Source: Burkholderiales bacterium
GTDB taxonomy: Bacteria > Pseudomonadota > Gammaproteobacteria > Burkholderiales > Burkholderiaceae_C
Direction: 5' to 3'
NCBI GenBank assembly: GCA_003963075.1
Contig: RXJV01000037.1
Span: forward strand, 16,545-80,544
DNA: 64,000 nt
Shown here in pieces: positions 20,222 through 29,017 of the stretch (the first letter of the stretch is position 1; each line of letters opens with the position of its first letter). The notes under the pieces were generated by a model. The model did not search any database. It was not told where the DNA came from and saw only the letters and a list, made by a program, of their open reading frames with translations. The translations under genes were made by a program, and so were the position numbers.

Positions 20222-20830
20222 TCAGCGGCGCAAGCGCGCGAGATCCTCGACCGTGTCGATGTCCACATGCACGCCGGGGTCATCCACCGCAATCGGCTGC
20301 GCCGCATAGCGGGCGACGATGCGCTTGGCCCCCTCATCACCGCGCAGCGCGGTCAGCTCGGAGTAGAGCTCGGTGCCGAAGCCCACCGGATGCCCCTGCA
20401 TGCCGCGGTACTGGGCATAACACACCGGGTAGCGCTCGAGGCCCTGCGCCACGGCCGAGATGGTGGCGGACTGCACCAGCGGCATGTCGGCCGGCAGCAC
20501 CAGCCAGCCATCGGCATCGCCCGTGGCGCTGACGCCCGCTGCGATCGAATGCCCCATGCCCACGGGCAGCGGCCGCCCGCTGGCGTCTCGCTCGGGCAGC
20601 GTGACCACATCCCTGGCCGCCACCAGCCGGTGGGCCTCGGGCGCCAGCGCCGGCGTCGTCACCACGACGACCGGGAGCCGCGTGGCAATGGCATGACGCA
20701 GCGTGCGGGCGAGCACGCTGTCGTCGCCGGGTGCGTCGTCGAGACGCTGCGCCAGCTTGTGACCCGGGCCGCCAAAGCGCGTGCCGCGACCTGCGGCCAG
20801 CACGACGACGGCGGGGCGTCGCTTCGTCAT
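20222..20830 (-). CDS. MobA/MocA-like nucleotidyltransferase
   Basis: A 202-residue NTP-transferase fold protein. The N-terminal motif VVLAAGRGTRFGGPGHKL (9-26) is the nucleotide-binding loop of MobA/MocA enzymes. LVLPADMPLV provides the metal-binding aspartate, and GHPVGFG is typical of MocA-type CTP:molybdopterin cytidylyltransferases. It probably modifies molybdenum cofactor for xanthine-oxidase-type enzymes, though none is encoded in the window. Start at 20830 has GGAAGGA upstream. Divergent from pdxH. Confidence 0.8.
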   Translation of the reverse strand: MTKRRPAVVVLAAGRGTRFGGPGHKLAQRLDDAPGDDSVLARTLRHAIATRLPVVVVTTPALAPEAHRLVAARDVVTLPERDASGRPLPVGMGHSIAAGVSATGDADGWLVLPADMPLVQSATISAVAQGLERYPVCYAQYRGMQGHPVGFGTELYSELTALRGDEGAKRIVARYAAQPIAVDDPGVHVDIDTVEDLARLRR

Positions 20831-20958
20831 TTGTCGTCCTTCCTTACGCCTGGACAGCGACGATCTGCGCCGTATGCTGCACTGCCGCAAGCATGCCGAC
20901 TGCTCTTGCGCTTGAAACTGGGAGGTTCACTTAAGGGAAGGTCTGCATACTTCGGCCC

Positions 20959-21594
20959 ATGAGCAAGCTGAGTGAATTCCGAAAGAGCTATGAATTGGGC
21001 GAACTGGACGAGGCGCAGGCCGGCGACGGCCCGCTCGACCTGTTCAGCCGCTGGATGGATGAGGCCATCGCCCACGATGTCTCCGAGCCCACGGCGATGA
21101 CCCTGGCCACGGTCGGCGACAACGGCAGGCCCTCGACGCGCGTCGTGCTGCTCAAGGGCTGCGACGAGCGCGGCCTGGTCTGGTTCACGAACTACGACAG
21201 CCGCAAGGGCCGGGAGCTGGCGCACCAGCCCTTTGCCGCGCTGCAGTTCCACTGGGTCGAAATGGAGCGTGTGGTGCGCATCGAGGGACGCGTCGAAAAG
21301 ACCTCGGCCGAGGAGTCGGACGACTACTTCCACAGCCGGCCGCTGGACTCGCGCCTGGGTGCCTGGGCCTCGCCACAGAGCCAGGTCATCAGCTCGCGGG
21401 CGGTCCTCGTTGCCAATGCCGCCAAGGCCGCGGCGCGGCATGGGCTGAATCCGGACCGCCCGCCGCACTGGGGCGGCTACCGCCTCGTGCCGGACCGCTT
21501 CGAGTTCTGGCAGGGCCGCCGCTCGCGCCTGCACGACCGGCTGGTCTTCAGGGCCGACGCCGGCGGCTGGCAGCGCGAGCGCCTCGCGCCCTGA
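20959..21594 (+). CDS. pdxH: Pyridoxamine 5'-phosphate oxidase
   Basis: A 211-residue FMN-dependent oxidase making pyridoxal 5'-phosphate from PNP/PMP. Typical segments are [21 protein letters not shown] (FMN/substrate binding), [22 protein letters not shown] and the C-terminal [20 protein letters not shown] with RLHDR. Full length. Convergent with the DUF3299 gene, five bases between stops. Confidence 0.97.
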   Translation: MSKLSEFRKSYELGELDEAQAGDGPLDLFSRWMDEAIAHDVSEPTAMTLATVGDNGRPSTRVVLLKGCDERGLVWFTNYDSRKGRELAHQPFAALQFHWVEMERVVRIEGRVEKTSAEESDDYFHSRPLDSRLGAWASPQSQVISSRAVLVANAAKAAARHGLNPDRPPHWGGYRLVPDRFEFWQGRRSRLHDRLVFRADAGGWQRERLAP

Positions 21595-21599
21595 AGCAT

Positions 21600-22094
21600 T
21601 CAGTTGACGGCGTTGCCGTCTTCCACGCGGTAGTAGAGGCCATAGGGGTCGTCGTTCAGCACCGCCAGCTGGCCTTCGATGACGACCGGCTCCAGGGTGT
21701 AGCGCACCGGCTTTTTGGTGCGCACCTCGACCAGCCCTTCCGGGCCCGCCGGCACGCAAAACGAACAGCTGGTCGGCACCGACGACAGCAGGAAATGCTG
21801 CTGCTTGTCGCCGGCCTCCAGCGGCATCATGAAGCCCTGGACCTTGATGGTTTTGCGGTCCAGGGCCTGCACGGCGGCCGGGAAGACCGGGACGAGCTTT
21901 TTCTTCTCGGCCTTGGCCGTGACCTGGGACAGCAGCTTCCAGGAGACGATGTCGGCGCGCTCTTCGAGCGGCTTGAAGGGGCTGCGCGGGTCGTGATAAC
22001 CGGGACCCTGGCCGATGGCCGGTGGCACCTGGGCGACCGCCGCCGCGGCGGCCAGGCAAAGCGCAAGGGCGGGCAACAGCTTCATGGTCGGCAT
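21600..22094 (-). CDS. DUF3299 secreted protein
   Basis: A protein of 161-164 residues, depending on which of two close ATGs is used (MPTMKLL). It has a cleavable signal peptide (KLLPALALCLAAAAAVAQ) and the DUF3299 core: VQGFMMPLEAGDKQQHFLLSSVPTSCSFCVPAGPEGLVEV. The SCSFC cysteine pair could bind a metal or form a disulfide in the periplasm. Last gene of a leftward operon, nine bases after the permease stop. This family often sits beside an FtsX-like ABC transporter, as here, suggesting a shared envelope function that is still unknown. Confidence 0.82.
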   Translation of the reverse strand: MPTMKLLPALALCLAAAAAVAQVPPAIGQGPGYHDPRSPFKPLEERADIVSWKLLSQVTAKAEKKKLVPVFPAAVQALDRKTIKVQGFMMPLEAGDKQQHFLLSSVPTSCSFCVPAGPEGLVEVRTKKPVRYTLEPVVIEGQLAVLNDDPYGLYYRVEDGNAVN

Positions 22095-22103
22095 TCTCGG
22101 GGC

Positions 22104-23297
22104 TCAGCGCGGAGCTTGCAGCAGTGATGTGACATCGAGTCGGTAGGCCCGCCACGCTGGCCAGGCTGCAGCCAGTAGGGCCAGGGCCCCGGCCAGCACA
22201 GGCACCAGCCATTCGGCCTCGCTGAGCCCGAGCGTCCCCAGACGCAATGACTGGCGCTCGGCCAGCAGGCGCTCCAGCAGCATGACCAGGCCATGCCCCA
22301 GCGCCAGACCGAGCGCGGCCGCGATGCCGGCCAGCAGCAGGGCTTCGAGCGCGATCAGCGCTGCCACCCGCGAGGCCGGCGCGCCCAGCATGCGCAGCAT
22401 GGCCAGATCGCCCTGGCGCGCCCGCACCGCGTGCAGCAGCGCGACCCAGACCGACAACCCCGCCGCCGCCAGCAGCACGACGCCAAAGCCCCGCAGCAGC
22501 TCGGTGCCGGCACCGACCAGCCGCATCAGCCGCGCCGTCTCCAGCGCTGGCGCTGCGGACTGCAGGCCGTCCTGCGCATTCACCCAGCGCGGCAGCATCG
22601 CGGCCGCGAGCGGGCTGCGGTAGCGCACCAAGGCCAGCGTGATCTCGCGCTCATCCGGCCCTTCGTCGGGCGCCGTGGCGCCATGGTGGGCCTCGTGCAC
22701 GGCCCAGACCGAGGCCAGATCGGTCAGCACCAGACGGTCCAGCACGCTGCCGGACGGGGCCAGCACGCCGACCACCGTGAAGGCACGATCACCATGGGCG
22801 CCGCCGCCGGTGCCCAGCCCGTGGCTGCCGAAGAATGAGTCACCGGGCTGGAGCCCGCTGCTGCGGGCGACTTCGGCGCCGAGCACGGCCTGCAGCGGCC
22901 GGCTCCAGAGCTGGCCCTGTGCGAGCCTGGCCGCATAGAGCTCGAGATAGTCCGGCGACGTGCCGACGATGCGGAACCCTTGAAACGAGTCGCCCAGTGA
23001 CAGCGGCACCGCCTGGGCCACGAGCGGCTGGGCTTGCAGCAGCTCCAGGGTCTTGAGCGGAATGTTGCCGGGCGGCGCGTCCACATGGAAGACGCCGGCC
23101 AGCATGATCTGCATCGGACTGCCCTTGGCCCCGACCACCAGGTCGATGCCCGCCAGGTCGCGCCTGAGCCCGGCCTCGACCTGGGCACTGGCGCGCAGCA
23201 CAAAGGTCACCGCGGCCAGACCCAGGGTCAGCAGCAGCAGGTTCAGCGCCGTCGTCAGCGGGCTGGACCAGAGATAACGCCAGGCCAGCCGGATCAT
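22104..23297 (-). CDS. ABC transporter permease (FtsX/MacB family)
   Basis: A 397-residue permease with one N-terminal membrane segment (about 14-36), a periplasmic domain of about 230 residues and three C-terminal membrane segments (about 265-380), the FtsX/LolC topology. Such permeases act as mechanotransmission devices rather than classical importers. Its start overlaps the ATPase stop by four bases (ATGA), so the two are translationally coupled. The substrate is not known; the DUF3299 partner downstream is periplasmic. Confidence 0.88.
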   Translation of the reverse strand: MIRLAWRYLWSSPLTTALNLLLLTLGLAAVTFVLRASAQVEAGLRRDLAGIDLVVGAKGSPMQIMLAGVFHVDAPPGNIPLKTLELLQAQPLVAQAVPLSLGDSFQGFRIVGTSPDYLELYAARLAQGQLWSRPLQAVLGAEVARSSGLQPGDSFFGSHGLGTGGGAHGDRAFTVVGVLAPSGSVLDRLVLTDLASVWAVHEAHHGATAPDEGPDEREITLALVRYRSPLAAAMLPRWVNAQDGLQSAAPALETARLMRLVGAGTELLRGFGVVLLAAAGLSVWVALLHAVRARQGDLAMLRMLGAPASRVAALIALEALLLAGIAAALGLALGHGLVMLLERLLAERQSLRLGTLGLSEAEWLVPVLAGALALLAAAWPAWRAYRLDVTSLLQAPR

Positions 23298-24001
23298 GCC
23301 CGCCCCTCGGCCCGCGCGGTCGGCGCGCGGCTTGCAAACGGGTTGGCGCGCGGCCGGCTCGACAGCACCAGCTCGGACACGTCGGCGCGTTCGCTCAGCG
23401 CTTCGACGACCCGCGCATCATGGCTGGCGATCACCAGCGTGCAGCCCTCGCGCTCGGCCGCGTCCAGCAGCAAGGCCAGCAGATGCAGGGTGTGGTCGTC
23501 GTCGAGGCTGGCGCTGGGTTCGTCGGCCAGCAACAGGCGCGGGCGCCGCATCAATGCCCGGGCCAGTGCCACCCGCTGTGCCTGGCCGACGCTGAGCTGG
23601 TGCGGCCGCCGTGCGGACAGGTCGGCGATGTCCAGCGCCTCCAGCAGCTCGGCGGCACGCGCACTGTCGGCACGCTGCCCGACGGCCAGTGCCGGCAGCG
23701 CGAGGTTCTCGGCCACGGTCAGCGCATCGCTGAGGTGCAGGCGCTGGGGCACGACACCCAGCGTCGCGCCGCGCCAGGCGTCCAGCGCACGCGGGCCCAG
23801 GCCTGCGAGCTCGGTGCCGGCGACGACCAGTTCGCCTTGCTGCACGCGCAGCAGCCCGGCCAGCAACGCCAGCAGCGTCGACTTGCCGGTGCCGGAGGCG
23901 CCGCGCAGCAGCAGATGCCGGCCGGCAGCCAGGCCGAAATCCGCATAGGCGATCTCGGCACCGCCCGCATATCGATGGCGCAGGCCGCCCCAGGCGAGCA
24001 T
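23294..24001 (-). CDS. ABC transporter ATP-binding protein (LolD-like)
   Basis: A 235-residue ATPase with Walker A GASGTGKST, signature LSVGQAQRVALARAL (LSVGQ in place of LSGGQ), Walker B LLLADEPSASLD and the switch His in IASHD. It energises the FtsX-like permease encoded next. Its ATG at 24001 overlaps the msrA stop (TGATG). The C-terminal 25 residues are a low-complexity Arg/Ala/Pro tail that is not part of the usual fold. Confidence 0.9.
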   Translation of the reverse strand: MLAWGGLRHRYAGGAEIAYADFGLAAGRHLLLRGASGTGKSTLLALLAGLLRVQQGELVVAGTELAGLGPRALDAWRGATLGVVPQRLHLSDALTVAENLALPALAVGQRADSARAAELLEALDIADLSARRPHQLSVGQAQRVALARALMRRPRLLLADEPSASLDDDHTLHLLALLLDAAEREGCTLVIASHDARVVEALSERADVSELVLSSRPRANPFASRAPTARAEGRA

Positions 24002-24537
24002 CACTTGACGAGCCGCTTGAAGCTGGCCAGGAACTTGTCGACCTTGCCCGCGACCACGAAGGCGCAATAGCCCTGGTCGGGATGGCGGGCGTAATAGTGC
24101 TGGTGGTAGGCCTCGGCCGGGTGGTAGTTGGTCTCGGGCTGCAGCTCGGTGACGACACGGCCGCCATGGTGATCGTCGACTTCGCGGATGACCGCAGCGG
24201 CCAGCTGGCGCTGGTCCTCGCTGTGCCAGTAAATGCCCGAACGGTACTGGGTGCCGACGTCGGCGCCCTGGCGGTTCAGCGTGGTCGGGTCGTGGATCGT
24301 GAAGAAAACCTCGAGCAGCTCGCGCAGCGACACCTCTGCAGGATCGAAATCGATCCGCACAACCTCGGCATGGCCGGTGTTGCCGCTGCAGACCTGCTCA
24401 TAGTTGGGGTGGGGATGGTGGCCGTTGCTGTAGCCGTTCTCGACCTGGTGCACGCCGCGCACGCGCTCGTAGACGGCCTCCAGGCACCAGAAGCAGCCGC
24501 CGGCAAGGGTGATGCGTTCGAGGGTTGCAGGGGTCAT
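24001..24537 (-). CDS. msrA: Peptide methionine sulfoxide reductase A
   Basis: A 178-residue MsrA that reduces methionine-S-sulfoxide. The active site GCFWC (14-18) with nucleophile Cys15 is followed by GYSNGHHPHPNYEQVCSG, VVRIDFDP and YRSGIYW. A Tyr/His-rich YHQHYYARHPDQGY segment lies near the C-terminus. No MsrB domain is fused. Placed in the operon between the DUF748 protein (nine bases upstream) and the ABC ATPase (overlap downstream). Confidence 0.96.
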   Translation of the reverse strand: MTPATLERITLAGGCFWCLEAVYERVRGVHQVENGYSNGHHPHPNYEQVCSGNTGHAEVVRIDFDPAEVSLRELLEVFFTIHDPTTLNRQGADVGTQYRSGIYWHSEDQRQLAAAVIREVDDHHGGRVVTELQPETNYHPAEAYHQHYYARHPDQGYCAFVVAGKVDKFLASFKRLVK

Positions 24538-24546
24538 GACGGGCTT

Positions 24547-27500
24547 TCAGTGGGCGGACAGGGTGAGTTCGACATGGGGACGCCACGCCTCACCGCAAGT
24601 GGCATCACAGAGTTTGGGCGCGGCCAGGAAAACGCGCGCGTTCGGCGCGCCACGGGCCAGCAGCGCGTCGCGCACGGCGACGGCGCGGGCCACGGCGAGC
24701 TGGCGCAGCGCCTCGGTATCGACCGCATAGCTGGCCAGCAGCAGCGAGCGCATCTGCTCGGGCGGCAGTTCCTTGACCATGCCGAGCAGGTTCTTGGGCT
24801 TGTCGGGCAGCGCGCTGGCTTGGTAGAGGCGTCTGAGCGCCTCCGCCGGCGAGGCCGCGTTCTCGGCCTGCAGCGCCGTGGCCAGGCGGCGCTCGCGCAG
24901 CGCCGCGGCCTCGGCAGCCGGGTGGGCCCAGCCGGACAGGGTCAGCCGCACACCCGGCTTGTCGGCCAGCCGCTGGGCCACTTGATCGAGCTGCGTCGAG
25001 TCGGACAGCTCGGCGCCGCCAGCCGCGAAGGTGATCTCGGCCTCCTGGGCCGCGTCGCTGCCGCTGAACAGCGCGAACGGCGACGTCAGGGCCTTGCCGA
25101 TCAGGTTCAGGACCAGCTTCCAGACGATGCCACCGACGCTGAATTCCGGGTCGTTCAGCGAGCCTCGGATGGGCAGGTTCACGTCGATGACGCCATCACG
25201 GTCCTTCAGCAAGGCCACGGCGAAGCGCACCGGCAAGGTCGTCGCGTCGGGGCTGTCGACCTTGTCGCCGAAGGTCAGCTGGTTCAGGATGATCTGGTTG
25301 CTGGCGCTCAGCGAGCCATCGGCTTCCACCTTGTAGCGCAGCCGGGTCGACAGCTTGCCGCGTTCGATCGCGTAGCCGGCGTACTTGGCGGCATAGGGCG
25401 ACAGCGGCGCGAGCTCGATGTCGCTGGCATTGGCGGCGATATCGAGGCCCAGCGGCGCACCGGGCTTGAGCTGGCCGTCGATCTCGAGCAGCCCCGTGCC
25501 AGCAACCTTGCCGCGCAGTGTCAGCGGCGCCATCGTCGGGCTGGCCGAGGAAAAGGCGCCGAGCGAGCCTTGCAGCTCGCTGAGACGGGCGCTGTAGTTG
25601 GGGCGGACGAAGCGGTCATTGAAGTCCACCAGGCCGCGATTGACGCGGATGCGCTCGATCGCTACTTGGGGCTGGGCCGACGAGGCGGCTGGGGCCGGCG
25701 CCGCCGCTGCCGCCTTGGCCTCGGCGGGCCGGATATCGCGCAGGTTGAAATGCCCCTGCTCGCTGACGATCAGGCGGGCATAGGCATCGTCCAGCACCGC
25801 CTCGGTCAGCACGAGCTTGGGCGCAGCGCCTGGCGCCAGCGCGAGCTTGAGGCCATCGAGCTGCAGCGACTGCCAGCTCAACAGCTCCTCGCCCAGCACA
25901 CGCCGCCCGTCGACGGCGCGGGTCTGCATCAAGGTCAGCGGGCCGATGCGCGCCTCGCCACCCAGGTCGGCCTGCCAGCCGGCCGACTGCTGGGTGGCGC
26001 TCAGCTCCGCCTTCAGACCCAGCTCGGCGCGCTGCAGGTGCAGGCCCAGTGCCGGGTCGATGTAGGCATTGAAGAGCTGCAGCGGCAGCGCTTGGGCCTG
26101 CAGGCTGCCGGTGGCGCTCAGCGGCGCGAGTCCGATGCGACCGGTCCACTGCAGCTCACCGGCACTGGCCGCGACGGCCTGGTTGTCCTCGGCAAGGGCC
26201 GCGAGCTTCAGCCCCAGCTGGGCCTGCACCGGCGCCTTGGCGGGCCAGCCCAGCGCGCCGAGCCTGAGCTTGATGGGCTCGGCAACGACGTTGACCGGGC
26301 TCAGGCCGCCGGCCACGCTGCCGTCCCGCCACCGCAGAGCGCCCCGCTCGACCGCCAGGCCGGCCAGCTGCAGCGACCATGCCGGGCCGGCGTCGGGCTG
26401 GGGCTGCGCCGCGGCGGCAGGCAGCAGCGGCGCGAGGTTGAGCCGGCCATCGGCATCGCGCGCGAGCTGGGCCCGTGGCGCATCGAGGGCCAGCATGCCC
26501 AGGCTGAGGCGGCGCGCACCCGGCTCCAGCACGGCCTGGTCGAGCTGGGCGCCGGCCAGCGTCAGCAGGGGCTTGGCCACGCCGGGCAGGCTCAGCCGCA
26601 GGTCACGAATGCGCAGCGCATTGAGCGACAGCTCGGCGCGGTCGGCAGCGCCATCGGCCAGCGGCTGCTTCACGCGCAGTGCGGCCTCGGTCGAGACCCC
26701 CGCCGTGAGCACAGCTCCGCCGGGCAGCGGCAGCCAGCCGGCCAGGCGCTCGACGGCGAGGTCGCTTAGCAACGCGCTGGCCTCGAGCAGCTCGGGCGCG
26801 AGCCGCGCCTTGGCGCTCAGCCGGGCCTGACCCAGGCGCAGGCTGGCTTCAAGCTCGGCCGCCTTCTTCATCGGCCACTGGGTGGGACCGAGCTGGAGCT
26901 GGATGTCGTCGACCACCAGGTCGCGCGCGGTCAAGCGCCCGTCCTTGAGGACAACGCTGGCCGCACTGAACTGCCAGTCCGCGCCGCTCGTGGGCGGGTT
27001 GCTGCCGGCAGGCGGGGCCAGGGGCATGGGCGGCAGCCAGGCGCTTGGCGTGTCGATCACGATCGCGCCCAACCCGAGCCGGCGGCGCAGCGGCTGCACA
27101 TCCTCGAGTTGCAGGCTCAGCCGCCCGAGACCGAACAACGGCTGCCCGTCGGGCCGGTTCAGCGCCAGCTCGCGCAACTGCAGGCCGCCCGACAGCCGCA
27201 ATGACGGCGCCTGGCCGGCCGGCTTGGCAAAGTCCAGCGCGACGTCAACGCCGAGCCGGCCGGACACGATGCGCAGCGGCACGCTCGCCGGCACATAGGC
27301 GGCGAGCGGCGCGAGATCGAGCCCGTCCAGGCGCAGCGCCAGATGGGCACGGGGTGGATCGGCGAAGGGCAGCGCCTCGCTGCGGCCATCGAAGCTGACG
27401 CCGTCGAGCTTGCCGCTCAGGCGGGGCGTGACCTCGACGGCCACGTCGGCCGGCAGGGTCGACACGAAAGGCAGGGCCAGATGCAGGGCCGACAGTTCAT

Positions 27501-28023
27501 GCCGGCGCTGCACCGGGCGGTCGTCGAAGACGACGAGGCCGTCGCTGAGCACGATGTTGTAGACCGCGAACTCGGGCTCCGACGTCGGGGGTGCCGAGGG
27601 GTCCGTCGCTGGGGCGGCAAGGCGCTGGATCAGGTCATCGATGTCGTAGCGCCCCTCGGCGACGCGGGCGACGCGCAGCTCCGGAGCGTCCAGCTTGAGC
27701 GAGGCGATGACCACATGCCCGCGCAGCAGCGAGCGCAGTGACAGCGCGACGTCCAGCTTCGCCAGTTTGAGGAGCGGCGGCTGGCCCGAAGCGGCGCCGC
27801 CGATGCTCAGGCCCTCGACGAGCAGCCCGAGCCGCCAGGGCTGAAAGCGCGCCTGCTCGATGCGCACCGGGCGGCCAAGGCTTTCAGTGGCCAGCGCGGC
27901 GCCACGGCTGGTGATCCAGCCCGGCAGCATCAGGGTCGCGGCCAGCAGGGCCAGTGCAAGCACGGCGGTGAGCAGGACAAGCGTCCACAGGCCGAGGCGC
28001 AGCAAGTAACGTCGGTCGGTCAT
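24547..28023 (-). CDS. DUF748 (AsmA-like) envelope protein
   Basis: A protein of about 1158 residues. One N-terminal membrane anchor (about 10-35) is followed by long periplasmic beta-rich repeats with short AsmA/DUF748 signatures (VRIEQARFQPWRLGLLVEGL near the start; GLVDFNDRFVRPNYSARLSEL and a final DUF748 block around 750-900). The C-terminal part (about 960-1060) has an OmpA-like stretch (LTLSGWAHPAAEAAALRERR). AsmA-like proteins are now linked to lipid movement between membranes. First gene of the five-gene leftward operon; a GTG lies one codon before the chosen ATG. Confidence 0.85.
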   Translation of the reverse strand: MTDRRYLLRLGLWTLVLLTAVLALALLAATLMLPGWITSRGAALATESLGRPVRIEQARFQPWRLGLLVEGLSIGGAASGQPPLLKLAKLDVALSLRSLLRGHVVIASLKLDAPELRVARVAEGRYDIDDLIQRLAAPATDPSAPPTSEPEFAVYNIVLSDGLVVFDDRPVQRRHELSALHLALPFVSTLPADVAVEVTPRLSGKLDGVSFDGRSEALPFADPPRAHLALRLDGLDLAPLAAYVPASVPLRIVSGRLGVDVALDFAKPAGQAPSLRLSGGLQLRELALNRPDGQPLFGLGRLSLQLEDVQPLRRRLGLGAIVIDTPSAWLPPMPLAPPAGSNPPTSGADWQFSAASVVLKDGRLTARDLVVDDIQLQLGPTQWPMKKAAELEASLRLGQARLSAKARLAPELLEASALLSDLAVERLAGWLPLPGGAVLTAGVSTEAALRVKQPLADGAADRAELSLNALRIRDLRLSLPGVAKPLLTLAGAQLDQAVLEPGARRLSLGMLALDAPRAQLARDADGRLNLAPLLPAAAAQPQPDAGPAWSLQLAGLAVERGALRWRDGSVAGGLSPVNVVAEPIKLRLGALGWPAKAPVQAQLGLKLAALAEDNQAVAASAGELQWTGRIGLAPLSATGSLQAQALPLQLFNAYIDPALGLHLQRAELGLKAELSATQQSAGWQADLGGEARIGPLTLMQTRAVDGRRVLGEELLSWQSLQLDGLKLALAPGAAPKLVLTEAVLDDAYARLIVSEQGHFNLRDIRPAEAKAAAAAPAPAASSAQPQVAIERIRVNRGLVDFNDRFVRPNYSARLSELQGSLGAFSSASPTMAPLTLRGKVAGTGLLEIDGQLKPGAPLGLDIAANASDIELAPLSPYAAKYAGYAIERGKLSTRLRYKVEADGSLSASNQIILNQLTFGDKVDSPDATTLPVRFAVALLKDRDGVIDVNLPIRGSLNDPEFSVGGIVWKLVLNLIGKALTSPFALFSGSDAAQEAEITFAAGGAELSDSTQLDQVAQRLADKPGVRLTLSGWAHPAAEAAALRERRLATALQAENAASPAEALRRLYQASALPDKPKNLLGMVKELPPEQMRSLLLASYAVDTEALRQLAVARAVAVRDALLARGAPNARVFLAAPKLCDATCGEAWRPHVELTLSAH

Positions 28024-28051
28024 CACGGTCCGCGCATTATTGACGTCGGCG

Positions 28052-28855
28052 ATGATGTCGCCCGTGAGCCTCTCCCTTGACTACTCCGGGTTCAAGACCC
28101 TGCTGCTGGCCGCCACCTTGCCGCCCGTGCCCTGGCTGCTGCTGGCGGCCTGGGGCGGCTGGCGGCTGCGACGCGGCCGGCGCCTCGGCGGCCTGTTGCT
28201 GGGCCTGGCGCTGGCGGGGGTCTGGCTGTCGTCCACCGAAGCGTTTGCCGAACTGCTGAGCCGCGCGATCGGCGGGCCCGCCGCGCTGAGCCGGGCCCAG
28301 GTGGAGGCTTTGAGGGGGCAGCCGGACGGCGCCGTGCTGGTGCTCGGTGGGGGGGTGCACCGCCACCTGCCGGAATACGGTGGCGGCGCGCCGAAACGCT
28401 ACACCGCCGAGCGGCTGGCCTACGGCGTCTGGCTGGCCCGGCGCAGCGGCTGGCCGCTGGCCTTCACCGGCGGTATCGGTTGGACGGCCAACGACCAGCA
28501 GCATTCGGAAGCCGAGATCGTCGCGCGCATCGCGGCCGAGGACTATGGGCTGCCGCTGCGCTGGATCGAGTCACGTTCACGCGACACGCGTGAGAACGCC
28601 AGCAACAGCCTGCCCTTGCTGGCGGCGGCGGGCGTGAAACAGGTGCTGCTGGTGACGGACGACGGCCATATGCGCCGGGCGATGCGCGCCTTCGAGCCCC
28701 TGGCCCGGCCGCTTGGCATCGTGGTCGTGCCGGCGCCGGTCGGCCTGCGGGACGACGCGCTGAGCCGCTTCGATGACTGGTGTCCGTCGGTCGAGGGTTT
28801 TGCCAGGGTGCGCAATATCGTCTACGAGACGCTGGCCTGGTGGGCCGGCCGCTGA
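28052..28855 (+). CDS. YdcF/ElyC-like DUF218 membrane protein
   Basis: About 267 residues with two N-terminal membrane segments (WLLLAAWGGWRLR and the GGLLLGLALAGVWLSST region) and a DUF218 domain: DGAVLVLGGGVHR, FTGGIGW, SRDTRENASNSLPLLAAAGVKQVLLVTDDGHMRRA. The ElyC subgroup of this family affects peptidoglycan and lipid-carrier metabolism in E. coli. Two adjacent ATGs (28052, 28055) could start it; a TTG 12 bases earlier is possible but less likely. Divergent from the DUF748 gene with about 28 bases between starts. Confidence 0.85.
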   Translation: MMSPVSLSLDYSGFKTLLLAATLPPVPWLLLAAWGGWRLRRGRRLGGLLLGLALAGVWLSSTEAFAELLSRAIGGPAALSRAQVEALRGQPDGAVLVLGGGVHRHLPEYGGGAPKRYTAERLAYGVWLARRSGWPLAFTGGIGWTANDQQHSEAEIVARIAAEDYGLPLRWIESRSRDTRENASNSLPLLAAAGVKQVLLVTDDGHMRRAMRAFEPLARPLGIVVVPAPVGLRDDALSRFDDWCPSVEGFARVRNIVYETLAWWAGR

Positions 28856-28875
28856 GCTCACCAGAACAAGAGAAA

Positions 28876-28903
28876 CCCCGCCGGGCCGGAGGGCCGGGCG
28901 GGG
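28876..28903 (-). terminator. GC-rich hairpin between convergent genes
   Basis: Twelve-base arms (28876-28887 and 28892-28903) pair with a single mismatch around a GGAG loop. Read leftward it is followed by a T-rich tail (TTTCTCTTGTT), so it should end ubiD transcription. It may also act for the rightward YdcF-like gene, though no T-run follows on that side. Confidence 0.65.
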
Positions 28904-29017
28904 TGGGTGGCCATGCCACCATGGGGCTCCGAGGCGATCTGCCAAGGGGCTCCTGGCGCGCAAAGATTGCGCCAGAGGATTTGCCTGAACAGGCCAGACA
29001 ACAGTAGGTGAGCCCCT

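Noticed and set aside
24082..26769. An 895-codon + strand frame across msrA and the DUF748 gene
   Set aside because: Antisense to coherent genes, composition biased to Gln/Arg/Gly/Leu, no recognisable motif or SD.
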